A stretch of DNA of 31,697 nt, from the NCBI GenBank assembly GCA_031283785.1, contig JAITBC010000335.1, forward strand, positions 1 to 31,697, given 5' to 3'. The notes beneath the pieces were generated by a model. The model was given only the letters and a program-made list of their open reading frames with translations. It ran no database searches and had not been told where the DNA came from. Each line of letters begins with the position of its first letter. Position 1 is the stretch's first letter. This document shows positions 1 to 9,247 of the stretch, piece after piece. Source of the DNA: Tannerella sp. (GTDB lineage Bacteria > Bacteroidota > Bacteroidia > Bacteroidales > Tannerellaceae). A program made the translations under genes and the position numbers.

Positions 1-660
1 CGGCGTAAAATCCATCACTTCGGCTTCGGCAAGTCGATGAGCCGCCATCTGCATTTTCTCCTCCCGCGTGTCGGCGCGATGCGGAGGCCAGCGTCTGTTC
101 AACTGCTGGTAAAACTTCAGCAGCGCCGCCGTATCGGCATGATGCGAATAATGCTGCAATCCTTCCGGCGTTCGATGGTCTTCTATCAGGTTGCCGTTCG
201 CGTTTGTCCAAAATTCATACTCCGACAGCGCCGCACGATAAGCCCGGCGTAGCCAGACGGTGTCCTTTTGCGGACATTTTTCGTAATAGCTGCGCACCAT
301 CATGGCAAAATACGGCGTCTGACTGCGGTCTTCGCCCCATTCCAGGGCATTAGGCACAAATCCCAGATGCTCTATTTCATAAATGAAATTATCCAGATTG
401 TTTCGTGCCTGCTCCATGAAGCCCTGCATCATCAGTCCCTCATTGATGAAATACAAATCCCAGTAATACAGTGTCCCGGGATTCAGGGCGTATGAATAGG
501 GTCTGGGCAATGATGGAGGGGAATAATCTACATACCTCAGCCAGTTGTTGCGGATATATGTTTCGATTTCTCCCCATTTCTCCCGGTGTTCCGGCTCGAC
601 CGTCTGCGACAGGCCTGCAACGGGGAACAAAATAACGGCTAAAAAAACAAGTTTCTTCAT
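1..660 (-). CDS. Trehalase-like glycoside hydrolase (GH37 family), N-terminal part, runs off the left edge
   Basis: The reading frame starts at the ATG at 660 and stays open for 220 codons to the window edge. It begins with a signal peptide (MKKLVFLAVILFPVAGLSQ), so the enzyme is exported, probably to the periplasm or surface. Residues about 55-125 match the N-terminal half of the alpha,alpha-trehalase fold: a YYWDLYFINEGL block at 65-76, then FVPNALEW and DRSQTPYFAMMV at 101-122, which parallel the family's YYWDSYF and SRSQPP motifs. The catalytic acid and base lie further downstream and are outside the window. The gene follows the M28 peptidase with a 37-nt gap and no terminator, so the two are probably cotranscribed. 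Trehalose is the family substrate, but Bacteroidetes relatives may act on other alpha-glucosides, so the specificity is inferred. Confidence 0.8.
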   Translation of the reverse strand, partial: MKKLVFLAVILFPVAGLSQTVEPEHREKWGEIETYIRNNWLRYVDYSPPSLPRPYSYALNPGTLYYWDLYFINEGLMMQGFMEQARNNLDNFIYEIEHLGFVPNALEWGEDRSQTPYFAMMVRSYYEKCPQKDTVWLRRAYRAALSEYEFWTNANGNLIEDHRTPEGLQHYSHHADTAALLKFYQQLNRRWPPHRADTREEKMQMAAHRLAEAEVMDFTP

Positions 661-697
661 ACGGTATACGGTTCTCAATCGACCTGATTATTCTGTT

Positions 698-2065
698 CTA
701 AAAAGTATTGAAGAAATCAACCGCTAATCTGAAATAATTATCAAAAGCCGTCAAAGACAGTGTCTCGCTACGGTCATAGATATCATGATATGCGGAAGAC
801 CCGCCCAGCGTATAAATGAAGAAACTCGGCACGCCTTTCTGATAAAACGGACAATGGTCGCTGTTACAGGATTCGCCTCTTATCCGAATCGCCGGCAGGT
901 AACGTTTTTCCTCGTTTATCTTCGTCATCCTGTCGAACATATCCTGATAGACGCTGCCATTGACCACTTGAATCCCGTCGTCGCCCGTCCCTGCCATGTC
1001 GAAATTCACAAGAAACCGGATTTTATCCAAGTCGAACAGCGGATGTTCCGCGAAATATTTTGCGCCGACAATCCCGACTTCTTCGGCCGATGTGGCAATA
1101 AAGGCGATCGAATATTTGTGCGGGTGTGCGGCAAAATGTTTTGCCAGGTTCAGCAGCATCGATACTCCGCTGGCATTGTCGTTAGCGCCGTAGAAACAAG
1201 CTTTTTTGCCCATCATACCCAGATGGTCGTAATGTGCGGTAATCGTCAGGAACGAATCCGGGCGTACGGTACCTTCGATGTATCCGACGATGTTTCGCGT
1301 TTTGCAGGTCGTCATCCGGGCTTTTACCCTGATGCCGATTTTTTTGACGTTTTTCAAATCCAGTTCTTTCTTCACCGTGAAAGCCGGTCGTGCCGCCTGA
1401 GTTTTGGATATATGCCACGTCAGTTTCGCCGGCGAATATTCAATGACGGCAACAATGGGCGACGAGGCGTCCTGTTTCAGTAATTTTACCGTTTGCGTCA
1501 GCTGTTGTATCCGTTCCCTGTCGTCGGTTTTCAGTCCGCTTCCGTCAAGAATCAGAATTTTCCCCGACGCATTGTCTTTGATGGTCTTCAGGCGGCTGTC
1601 GTCGAGCAAGTCCTCTCTGTCGGCGACATAGACCTCGCGCGTGCCGCTGAAAGAAGGCGCCGCCGGATCGACAATATAATCCTCTCCGGGGATAAGTTCC
1701 ACACCGTCCACCATAAGTTTCATCGTTGAAGGAAACGTATTGACGGTTATCTCAAACGGCTGCTCATAATCTTTCCCGAAAGGTTTCAACCCCCATTCGG
1801 CGTATTGCCGTTTAAGGTATGCTGCGGCCTTGTCGTTTCCGCCGGCCACGTAGCCCCTCCCTGCAAAACCGGGCGAGGCAAGCGTCCCGATGACCTGCCG
1901 GGCGTATTCAATATCCTGTCCGTATACGGCGACCGCCAGCCAAATGACAGCCAGTATTCCCATAAATTTTCCGTTCTTGCGGGACGCCGGTACGGCCGGC
2001 GCCCGGAACAATTTTCGTATCTCCACAATAAACGGGAGAATCAGGTATCTTTTATAAATTTTCAT
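698..2065 (-). CDS. Secreted M28-family zinc metallopeptidase
   Basis: This is a 455-residue zinc-dependent exopeptidase of family M28 (aminopeptidase type). The five metal ligands are visible in order: H278 in TAHYDHLG, D296 in GANDNASG, E328/E329 in TSAEEVG, D356 in NFDMAG and H427 in AYHDIYD. The stretch at about 110-250 between the N-terminus and the catalytic core resembles the PA-like insert of this family. The start is uncertain. The ATG at 2065 lies about 20 nt below a TAATTTTG promoter box. An internal ATG at 1963 would instead begin directly with a good signal peptide (MGILAVIWLAVAVYGQ). It is the first gene after the susD terminator and is followed by the GH37 gene. A peptidase beside SusC/SusD suggests use of glycoprotein- or peptide-linked material, which is inference. 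Confidence 0.9.
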   Translation of the reverse strand: MKIYKRYLILPFIVEIRKLFRAPAVPASRKNGKFMGILAVIWLAVAVYGQDIEYARQVIGTLASPGFAGRGYVAGGNDKAAAYLKRQYAEWGLKPFGKDYEQPFEITVNTFPSTMKLMVDGVELIPGEDYIVDPAAPSFSGTREVYVADREDLLDDSRLKTIKDNASGKILILDGSGLKTDDRERIQQLTQTVKLLKQDASSPIVAVIEYSPAKLTWHISKTQAARPAFTVKKELDLKNVKKIGIRVKARMTTCKTRNIVGYIEGTVRPDSFLTITAHYDHLGMMGKKACFYGANDNASGVSMLLNLAKHFAAHPHKYSIAFIATSAEEVGIVGAKYFAEHPLFDLDKIRFLVNFDMAGTGDDGIQVVNGSVYQDMFDRMTKINEEKRYLPAIRIRGESCNSDHCPFYQKGVPSFFIYTLGGSSAYHDIYDRSETLSLTAFDNYFRLAVDFFNTF

Positions 2066-2089
2066 TTTGATTTTTTTTCAACAGTGCTG

Positions 2090-2097
2090 CAAAATTA
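2090..2097 (-). promoter_or_regulatory. Possible Bacteroidetes -7 promoter box before the M28 peptidase
   Basis: On the minus strand the sequence TAATTTTG fits TAnnTTTG. It lies 25 nt upstream of the ATG at 2065 and downstream of the susD terminator, which fits an independent start for the peptidase and GH37 genes. I could not find a convincing TTTG -33 element at the right spacing, so this is tentative. Confidence 0.4.
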
Positions 2098-2197
2098 GTG
2101 ATATTATTTGATTATTATCGCTGTACGCGGTATGTTTTCTAAACCGGGAATGTGTAACCGGGTCGCCGGATGCATGGATCCGATCCTGTTTCGAATA

Positions 2198-2244
2198 AAA
2201 ACAAAGACCCGCAGGAAAGTTGTATCCCGGCAGGTCTTTGTTTT
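2198..2244 (-). terminator. Intrinsic terminator after susD
   Basis: A 12-bp perfect inverted repeat (AAACAAAGACC type arms, 2198-2209 and 2233-2244) flanks a 23-nt loop. The outer A/T bases supply a U-run in either direction. It sits just after the susD stop on the minus strand and separates susCD from the peptidase and GH37 genes. Confidence 0.75.
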
Positions 2245-2264
2245 ATTTATCCATATTCCTGTTA

Positions 2265-3866
2265 TTACAGGTTCGGATTATAGAGCCTTTCGTTATCCGG
2301 AATGTCAAGCGTCATCTTGTCTACGGTAATTGTGATATTGTTCCTGTGATTGGTGTCGGCGGAACGTACTGCGTCTACACCCCAGCGCTTGTTGTTGTAG
2401 TATTCAAGTCCGTTTTCACCCCACATTTCGATACGCCATTGCAGTTTCACCATATCGAGAACGCTGCCTGTCATGCCGTAGTTGTCGCAGGTCAGCGGCG
2501 TTTCGCCGACGGTGCGGGCGGCCAACAAGGTATTGAGGGTAGCTTTGGCTCCGGCCTCGTCATTATTTTTAGCTTGTGCTTCGGCTTTCATCAGCAGCAC
2601 TTCCGATGTTCTCATATAGCAAATATCGAACCTGCTCAGTGAGGTACTTTCTTTTTTGCCGTCGATGCCGTGCGTAGCGGCAAATTTCAGGTTACTGTAC
2701 GAAGGTACGGTACGTTTGCTGACGCCGCCATTCGACAACTGATATTCATATTCCTGGAAAGTTGTATTTCCCATAAATGCGCCTTTGCGCACGTCGTTTG
2801 CCGCAATCTTGTCATAGAGTGTATTGACAATACGTGCGTATTCGCCGACTTCGCCACCGTAACTCAGTCCGAACGTATTCAGCCATGTAGAAGTTGCATT
2901 ACGGGAATCGTTCACATCGGCAAAGCCGAAAATCACTTCAGGATTCTTGTTGTCGGCAAAACTTAGAAAAGCATTTGTTGTAGCGAGAAACGCAGGCTCG
3001 CTGTCTGTTCCCGTGTTCTTGCCGCCATAGCTCTCGGCAGCAATAAGGCCGGGGTATTTTGCCAGTATGGCGTTGCAGGCTGTGATGGCCGTTGCATAGT
3101 CGCCGGTAAGTAATGAAACCCTTGCCCGCACGAAGTTGGCTATCGACAGGTCAAGGTCGCCTGTATTGGCAACGGTATATCCATCGCCGCCTTCACCTAT
3201 TCCGGATTCGCCAAACAGACGAATGGCATCGACCAAATCCTGCTTGATGAAATCATATGTAGCGCCGGCGGTTGAAAATGGTTTATAGTCTCCGCCCAGT
3301 TTGTCGTAAATCATCAATCCTTCGCCGTCGCTCCGGTATGCGCCGCGATAGTTTTCCATCAGAAAACTGTAGGCATACGCACGGAGCGTCAGGGCACTAG
3401 CCTTGTAGGATTTCAGTTTTTTGCTTTCACCAACGATGTCGTCCGGCAGAAAATCAAGTAACCGGTTGGCTTCAGCCACACATTTCCATCCAAAAGCCCA
3501 GTAGGTGGTATTGGATAAAGCGAGTGCATTCCGTCCATCCTTTCCGACCCATCTGTAAGCGTCCCAGCCGAACGAAGTGGCGTCCAGCCCTAATACAATG
3601 TCGTAACCCTGTAGATTGTTTACATAAAGAAGATTCAGCAAACTGTTATTCCGACTGTCCGAGCCGCCCAGTACGCGATGTATCCATGTTGGGACAGCAC
3701 CGGCTATACCGCCTAAGATAACGTTGATTTGAGCCTCGTCACCCGACGCGAGTATCTCCATAATTTGTTCCTGCGTAATTTGATTAGCCGGAGTCAAATC
3801 CAGTTTGTCGGCACACGAAGAAAGTACCCACAAACCTGTCAATAAAATGACTATATACTTTTTCAT
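2265..3866 (-). CDS. SusD/RagB-family surface nutrient-binding lipoprotein
   Basis: This protein of 533 residues is the surface lipoprotein that caps a SusC transporter and binds its oligomeric ligand. The start is the ATG at 3866, because MKKYIVILLTGLWVLSSC gives a clean lipoprotein signal with the lipid-attachment Cys at position 18. The extension upstream overlaps the end of susC and is not needed. Alpha-helical TPR-like segments and the family's C-terminal region (YMRTSEVLLMKAEAQAKNN, then a short WRIEMWGENG block and a NPNL end) are recognisable. It lies 19 nt below susC and ends at an intrinsic terminator. The ligand cannot be read from the sequence. Confidence 0.95.
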   Translation of the reverse strand: MKKYIVILLTGLWVLSSCADKLDLTPANQITQEQIMEILASGDEAQINVILGGIAGAVPTWIHRVLGGSDSRNNSLLNLLYVNNLQGYDIVLGLDATSFGWDAYRWVGKDGRNALALSNTTYWAFGWKCVAEANRLLDFLPDDIVGESKKLKSYKASALTLRAYAYSFLMENYRGAYRSDGEGLMIYDKLGGDYKPFSTAGATYDFIKQDLVDAIRLFGESGIGEGGDGYTVANTGDLDLSIANFVRARVSLLTGDYATAITACNAILAKYPGLIAAESYGGKNTGTDSEPAFLATTNAFLSFADNKNPEVIFGFADVNDSRNATSTWLNTFGLSYGGEVGEYARIVNTLYDKIAANDVRKGAFMGNTTFQEYEYQLSNGGVSKRTVPSYSNLKFAATHGIDGKKESTSLSRFDICYMRTSEVLLMKAEAQAKNNDEAGAKATLNTLLAARTVGETPLTCDNYGMTGSVLDMVKLQWRIEMWGENGLEYYNNKRWGVDAVRSADTNHRNNITITVDKMTLDIPDNERLYNPNL

Positions 3867-3885
3867 AATTCTTTTTTTTAGTGAT

Positions 3886-6800
3886 TTAAAATTCAATATT
3901 AACGCCCATGTTGAATACGCGCAGATAAGGATATATATAGGTAGCATTCGGAGTACCGGTCAGCGTCATGCGCGGATCTATTCCTTTATGTGCACTCTTC
4001 ATATAAATGTTGTCGCCCGACGCGTATACCCGCAGATTGCTCAAACCGGCCTTGTTGCACCATGCCTTCGGCAGGTTGTAGCCGAGGGTAATGTTCTTCA
4101 CGTTAAAATAAGAGGCGCTGAAGAGTAGTAAATCTGTCGTGGCACTCGGCCCTGATCCTTCTACGGAAATACCGTATGCCGAGGCATAGCTGCGATTGTG
4201 CATGGCAATCGGGAACTTGGCATTCGGATTTTCAGGCGTCCAGGTATTACCGATCAAATCGGTTGAAATGGGTATCGGACGGTCGCGCCCGAAATCGGAT
4301 TCATAGTAATAAATACCATCCTGCCAGAAGAATTTACCTCCGACCTGATAGCTTATTACGGCGCCGAAATCAATATTCTTGTACCGCAATGTAGTATTGA
4401 ATCCTCCGATCCAGTCCGGCAGGGCGTCGCCACATTCCACACGGTCATTTGCGTTGATTAAGCTAATATTGGCCGTCTTAACGCTGGTGCCTACGGCCGC
4501 ACCTCCGAAGCGATTTGCATCTTTGTCCGCTGCGGTCACCTTGTGATGATACAGGGGTACGCCGGTGTTCGGATCGGGACCTTCGTATTTGTACAGGTAT
4601 GTCCCCCAGTAAGGTTTTCCTTCGCCGCGCAGGTAACACAGGTAACTATTGCCAAAAGCCTGGTTGCCGCCCAATGTTTCGCTACCTTGTCCGTCAGGCA
4701 TTTTGGAGAGGATCGTATTGAAATGGGTGCCGTTAGCGCCTATCGACCAGTAGAGATCTCTGGTACGGACAATATCTATGTTCAAGTCAATTTCAAAACC
4801 GCGGTTGCGGATTTTTGCATTGTTCATCGTCTGCGACGTAGTCAGGGCAAAAGCTTCTGCTGCCGTTGAAAGCGTGTTGGCATAGAAGGCGTTCACCGTT
4901 TCGCGGTTGTACCAGTCAAAAGTAGCGTGTACACGGTTGAAGATGTCAATATCCACGCCGATGTCCAGCGTATGAATGTTTTCCCATGTCAGGTTTTCAT
5001 AGACCTTGTTGCCCTGATTCAGCAGGAAGGAATTGGGTACGCGTCCACCGGGCGTCTGCTGGTATCCCGGCTGGTTATAATATGCGCTGCCGGCTGCCGT
5101 TGCATCATAGCTGGCGCCGAGCAACCATGTCTGATAAGTGGCATAGTGCCCCAGGCCATTCTGATTACCCAGTACGCCGTAGCTGCCACGGAGTTTCAGG
5201 TTGTTCAGCCACGCATCCGTACTCTTTATGAATTCTTCGCTTGAGAGACGCCAGCTACCGCCTATGCTCCAGAAAGTTCCCCAGCGGTCTTCGGAATTTT
5301 TGAACTTGGACGAACCGTCGCGGCGCAGGGATGCGCTGACGCCGTACCTGTTGTCGTAAATATAGTTGGCTTTTGCCAGATAACTCTCCATGGCTTCTTT
5401 CCAAATGTCACCGCCCGGCTGTTCGTATCTGACACCCGAATGATGCCCGCGTTCGCCGGTATACACGCCCACAAAGTTGGCATAGGCCGGAAATCCCGGT
5501 ATCAGCGAATAGGTAGAGGTGTATTTGATGTCTTCATACGAATATTGGTTGTATTCGTGTCCGATCATGGCGTCTACGTGGTGTCTGTCGAAATCGCGGT
5601 TATAGTTCAACAACTGTTGAAGATTGAGGTTGACATTGGAACCGCTCTGCTTGTTCAATCCGCCTTTGGCTCCTACTCCGCCGCCGGTTTCATTGTTGAG
5701 GTAACGGGTGACATTGTCAAAAGCCGCGTCGACCGCCAGATTTGTCGTAAAGGTAAAGTAATTCAGGAATTTCACTTCAGCATAGGTTCGGGTTGTCAGG
5801 TAATGGGAAGTCAATTCGTTTTTGTCGAGTTCCATTCTCTTCAACACATTGCCGGAGAGATTTCCCCAGGGGTCGGATGCTGTCGGACCTACCCACGATT
5901 CGCCGTCGCCGTCGTTTTCGAATACTTTCCTGCTGCCGTCCGGATTGTAAATATAATTCCCGTCTTTGTCGTGGGCATACAACTGCATGATAGGTATTTC
6001 ACCGTTTACGACGGAAAAGATATTATGCCCCGAGTCGCTCATCCCTGTCCTCAAAGCCAGCCCTTGTTCGCTGTAATTGGCAGGCTGTCCGTTGGTAATG
6101 CGGTAGGTATAGTTGGTGTTGGCTCCGACTTTCAACCAGTTGGTCAACTGTCCGTTCAGTACGGCGCGACCGGTGTAGCGATCGAAGGAAGAAGTTTCAA
6201 TATAGGACGGGTCCGATAAATATCCCAAAGACACGTGGTAGTCTATCTTGTCGGATCCTCCGCCGACCGAAACATTGTATTCTTGCCGTATACGGTTTTT
6301 CAGCAGGTTATCATAATACGTATCGTTATAGAGGAGTTGGGCTTGCGGATTCAGCTTGCCATCGGTGCCAACCAGATAATTATTCAGCATCGTCGCTGTT
6401 TCAGAAGTGCCTGAACCCATTCTTTCATAGTTGCTCTCGTCGTTCCATCCTGGAAATGAGTACAGCATCCAGTTTCCCAACTGGTTGCGGGTAAGATTCT
6501 GGCTGCTGCCCATATAGTTGAACAAATGCTGACTGGCAAAGAGTGCAGCTTCTTCGTGCGTATGCAGCGGATTCTGCGCGAAGTTTGTATAGCCATTGGT
6601 CTGATAGGTTACCCCGTCCGAATAGCGATAAGTATTGTAATTGAGCAGCCATGTATGCTCGTATATGGCTGCAGGGTCGCGCACAAGGTCGGGCATGTTA
6701 TTGGTCATGGTGTTCACGCCCCAGCGTGCGTCAAAAGAGATTTTGGCTTTGCCGCTTGTGCCTTTTTTGGTAGTGACAAGCACAACGCCGTTGGCGCCGC

Positions 6801-7776
6801 GCGACCCGTATAAGGCGGTGGAGGCGGCGTCTTTTAGCACAGTTACGCTGGAAATGTCATTTGGATTGATACTTGTCAACACATTGGCATATTGCATGGG
6901 CACGCCGTCGATAACAACCAACGCATTGGATGCGCTTTCGTTCGAACTGCCCAGACCGCGTACACGAATGGTCATGTCCATACCCGGCTGTCCTTCCTGC
7001 GCCGCCACCTGCAAACCGGCTACGGCACCTTCCAAAGCGCTACTGATGGAAGAGTGGGCCTGTGTGGTGATGGTTTTTGCATCTACCGTCGACACTGCCC
7101 CCGTCAGATCTTTCTTCTTGGCCGTACCGTAGGCCACTACGACAACTTCATCCAAAACCATGTTGTCTTCCTGCAGGACGATGCGGAAAGTACGTTGCCT
7201 GCCGACTTTGATTTCCTGTGTCGCATATCCGATATAAGAGAACGCAAGTACGGCATCGTTGTTCGGCACGCTCAGGGTGAAATTGCCGTCCGCATCGGTA
7301 GTAGTACCGATGGTTGTACCTTTTACAATGACGTTCGCCCCGATCACAGGCTCGCCGGAGGCGTCTGTGACCGATCCCGTCACATTTATGTTTTCCAACA
7401 GTTCCGACGTAGATATAACGATCAGGTTGTTATCCAACTTTTTGTACTTCAACCCGGTATACGCCAGCAAAGAAGTTAGCACTTCGTCAACGGACTTGTT
7501 ATTCACATCCAGTTGATACACTTCTTTCTCAATACGCACCAGTTCGTCGTTGTAGAAAAACCGGTAGTCACTTTGTTTTTCAATTTCTTTGAAAAACTCG
7601 CTCAATGTCCCCTTGTGGTTACGGATGGTCAATTTCTGATCGGGTTTGGCTGATAAGCTACTCATACCGATGAAGAACATTACACATAAAAATTGAATGA
7701 TCCGGTTTCGTTTGCATGTACACGCACATTGAATACTCCGGTTCCATCCGGGACTAAAAACATTTTTCCTTCCCAT
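3886..7776 (-). CDS. SusC/RagA-family TonB-dependent outer-membrane transporter with an STN signalling domain
   Basis: This 1296-residue transporter carries ligands delivered by SusD across the outer membrane using TonB energy. In order it has a signal segment (about 26-43), an STN domain (about 49-115), a carboxypeptidase-regulatory-like barrel (about 133-215, NVTGSVTDASGEPVIGANV), the plug with VVVVAYGTAKKKDLTGAVS near 211-230, and a long beta-barrel ending in a C-terminal Phe. The STN domain is the part that contacts a FecR anti-sigma factor, and a FecR gene and an ECF sigma gene lie just upstream. The signal is therefore probably passed from ligand to transcription of this locus. The start at 7776 gives a long basic leader before the signal segment; no nearer in-frame ATG keeps the whole hydrophobic stretch. 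The 141 bp upstream are AT-rich, and I saw no standard TAnnTTTG box there, which fits ECF control. Confidence 0.96.
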   Translation of the reverse strand: MGRKNVFSPGWNRSIQCACTCKRNRIIQFLCVMFFIGMSSLSAKPDQKLTIRNHKGTLSEFFKEIEKQSDYRFFYNDELVRIEKEVYQLDVNNKSVDEVLTSLLAYTGLKYKKLDNNLIVISTSELLENINVTGSVTDASGEPVIGANVIVKGTTIGTTTDADGNFTLSVPNNDAVLAFSYIGYATQEIKVGRQRTFRIVLQEDNMVLDEVVVVAYGTAKKKDLTGAVSTVDAKTITTQAHSSISSALEGAVAGLQVAAQEGQPGMDMTIRVRGLGSSNESASNALVVIDGVPMQYANVLTSINPNDISSVTVLKDAASTALYGSRGANGVVLVTTKKGTSGKAKISFDARWGVNTMTNNMPDLVRDPAAIYEHTWLLNYNTYRYSDGVTYQTNGYTNFAQNPLHTHEEAALFASQHLFNYMGSSQNLTRNQLGNWMLYSFPGWNDESNYERMGSGTSETATMLNNYLVGTDGKLNPQAQLLYNDTYYDNLLKNRIRQEYNVSVGGGSDKIDYHVSLGYLSDPSYIETSSFDRYTGRAVLNGQLTNWLKVGANTNYTYRITNGQPANYSEQGLALRTGMSDSGHNIFSVVNGEIPIMQLYAHDKDGNYIYNPDGSRKVFENDGDGESWVGPTASDPWGNLSGNVLKRMELDKNELTSHYLTTRTYAEVKFLNYFTFTTNLAVDAAFDNVTRYLNNETGGGVGAKGGLNKQSGSNVNLNLQQLLNYNRDFDRHHVDAMIGHEYNQYSYEDIKYTSTYSLIPGFPAYANFVGVYTGERGHHSGVRYEQPGGDIWKEAMESYLAKANYIYDNRYGVSASLRRDGSSKFKNSEDRWGTFWSIGGSWRLSSEEFIKSTDAWLNNLKLRGSYGVLGNQNGLGHYATYQTWLLGASYDATAAGSAYYNQPGYQQTPGGRVPNSFLLNQGNKVYENLTWENIHTLDIGVDIDIFNRVHATFDWYNRETVNAFYANTLSTAAEAFALTTSQTMNNAKIRNRGFEIDLNIDIVRTRDLYWSIGANGTHFNTILSKMPDGQGSETLGGNQAFGNSYLCYLRGEGKPYWGTYLYKYEGPDPNTGVPLYHHKVTAADKDANRFGGAAVGTSVKTANISLINANDRVECGDALPDWIGGFNTTLRYKNIDFGAVISYQVGGKFFWQDGIYYYESDFGRDRPIPISTDLIGNTWTPENPNAKFPIAMHNRSYASAYGISVEGSGPSATTDLLLFSASYFNVKNITLGYNLPKAWCNKAGLSNLRVYASGDNIYMKSAHKGIDPRMTLTGTPNATYIYPYLRVFNMGVNIEF

Positions 7777-7917
7777 AGCAATCCAGTTTTAAAGATTATA
7801 AAGCAATAATTTAAATATTTTGTTAAAGTAATAATAAAGCATTTAGATATATAAGACAACAATAACAAAAATGCTATGATAAAGTATAGCCATTGCATTA
7901 GTTATCAATATATTATA

Positions 7918-9066
7918 TTAGTTGATCCTGTCTTCTCTGGTGGCAATCCATTTGTTTGCAGATAGCTTCACCATGTTTTTTTGAATCGTATAATTCACCG
8001 GTGCGGATAGCTTAATGGCTTCCAGCACCTGTTCCAGCGTCTCATCCTGCAGTGTTCCCGAAAAAGAGATGTTTTTCAGCGATTCGTCTGCAAATGAGAC
8101 ATGGATATTATATCGTCTTTCCAGTTTAACAGCTAAGGATCCCAGCGATTCTTGCTTGATCAGCCACCGTGCATCCTTCCATGAGGTGTATAGTTCCGTC
8201 ATCACATTCTTGGTTACAGTCGTTTTTTCGGCCGTTTTTTTCGGTATGATGTTTTTCTGGGCCGGAGAAAGCGGGGCGGCGGCGTTCAAATCCGCTATCT
8301 GTATATTTTCCGTACCGGAGGATTTGATGACCGTCACTTTTTGGCCTGCCGTCAATACCAGTTTGTCCATCAACTGTCCTTTTACGTTCCTTAATACCTG
8401 TACGCTACCCGATTCGACGGTCGTTTCTACATTGTCCTCTTCCGGGTAGGCCTTTATGTTGAAACTTGTACCCAACACTTTCAGCGTGACGGCGGAACTT
8501 TTCACGAAGAACGGTTTTTGTTCGTTCCGTGCTACCTTAAAATATGCTTCTCCTTCGATGAAGACTTCGCGTTCGGCCTTGTTGAACGCCGAACTGTAAC
8601 GGAGTTTGCTGCCTGCATTCAGCCAGATAGATGAACTGTCGGGCAGTGTGATCATGGATTTGGATCCGTAAGGTACGGTATATTCGGTATAAAATAGTTC
8701 CTCATTCACATCTCCCTGTGTTCCCGGAGAGGCATAAAAGTACATCGCTGCAACGCCGGAAACAAAAGCAAGTATGAAAACGGCAGCGTAACGATACGCC
8801 AACTTCACCATGCGGCGAAGATGTCCGGGCGTAGACGTTTTGCGCAAGGTGCGTGTTACGTTCATCCAGGCTTTGTCGACATCGTATTTGTCGTTATGAG
8901 CATAATAGGTCAATGCGAAATTTGTTTTCCTGTACGCTTCCAACAATCGGGCGTTTTCGGCGGATACATTCACCCATTCTCTCAGGATTTTTGCCTCCGT
9001 ATCACTTATTTCGCCGGCGAACAAAGCGGTAAGAAGTTCTTCAATATATTCCGGTATCTGATTCAT
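7918..9066 (-). CDS. FecR-family anti-sigma factor
   Basis: This 382-residue inner-membrane regulator holds an ECF sigma factor inactive until the outer-membrane receptor signals. Residues 1-88 form the cytoplasmic anti-sigma part, 92-111 a single membrane span (AAVFILAFVSGVAAMYFY), and about 125-240 the periplasmic FecR domain (YTVPYGSKSMITLPDSSSIW and LGTSFNIKAY are typical). The C-terminal part from about 300 matches DUF4974 (ISFSGTLQDETLEQVLEAI). It directly precedes susC. In the usual arrangement its sigma factor sits immediately upstream; here the two are separated by 1.25 kb holding an opposite-strand pseudogene. Confidence 0.95.
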   Translation of the reverse strand: MNQIPEYIEELLTALFAGEISDTEAKILREWVNVSAENARLLEAYRKTNFALTYYAHNDKYDVDKAWMNVTRTLRKTSTPGHLRRMVKLAYRYAAVFILAFVSGVAAMYFYASPGTQGDVNEELFYTEYTVPYGSKSMITLPDSSSIWLNAGSKLRYSSAFNKAEREVFIEGEAYFKVARNEQKPFFVKSSAVTLKVLGTSFNIKAYPEEDNVETTVESGSVQVLRNVKGQLMDKLVLTAGQKVTVIKSSGTENIQIADLNAAAPLSPAQKNIIPKKTAEKTTVTKNVMTELYTSWKDARWLIKQESLGSLAVKLERRYNIHVSFADESLKNISFSGTLQDETLEQVLEAIKLSAPVNYTIQKNMVKLSANKWIATREDRIN

Positions 9067-9096
9067 ATATTATTCCGTGAAATTAATTACATAAAT

Positions 9097-9113
9097 TTTA
9101 CATTTCATGTAAA
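9097..9113. repeat. Short palindrome upstream of fecR
   Basis: TTTACA and TGTAAA arms flank a 5-nt spacer, about 30 nt upstream of the fecR start. It could be an operator or a small hairpin in the leader. There is no other support. Confidence 0.3.
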
Positions 9114-9191
9114 GAAGACAACCGGCATCGGAATGGATGTGACAATACGATTACGATTTAAAGTTATTTAACTTTTGTAAAGGTAGAAATT

Positions 9192-9222
9192 TTTGTCGTT
9201 TTGTGATTTTCGCATATATTCG
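9192..9222 (+). promoter_or_regulatory. Promoter for the GH63-like pseudogene
   Basis: TTTG at 9192-9195, 19 nt, then TATATTCG at 9215-9222 fit the Bacteroidetes promoter with one mismatch in the -7 element. The predicted start of transcription lies about 20 nt before the ATG at 9248. The dead gene therefore seems to keep a usable promoter. Confidence 0.5.
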
Positions 9223-9247
9223 TGGCGTTTTCAAAAAAAATTACGAT

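Noticed and set aside
785..1483. A 232-codon open frame on the plus strand inside the M28 gene
   Set aside because: It mirrors the metal-ligand region of the peptidase, whose motifs are all intact on the minus strand.
5440..6219. A 259-codon open frame on the plus strand inside susC
   Set aside because: It is antisense to conserved SusC barrel sequence, has no recognisable motif and no promoter or ribosome site.
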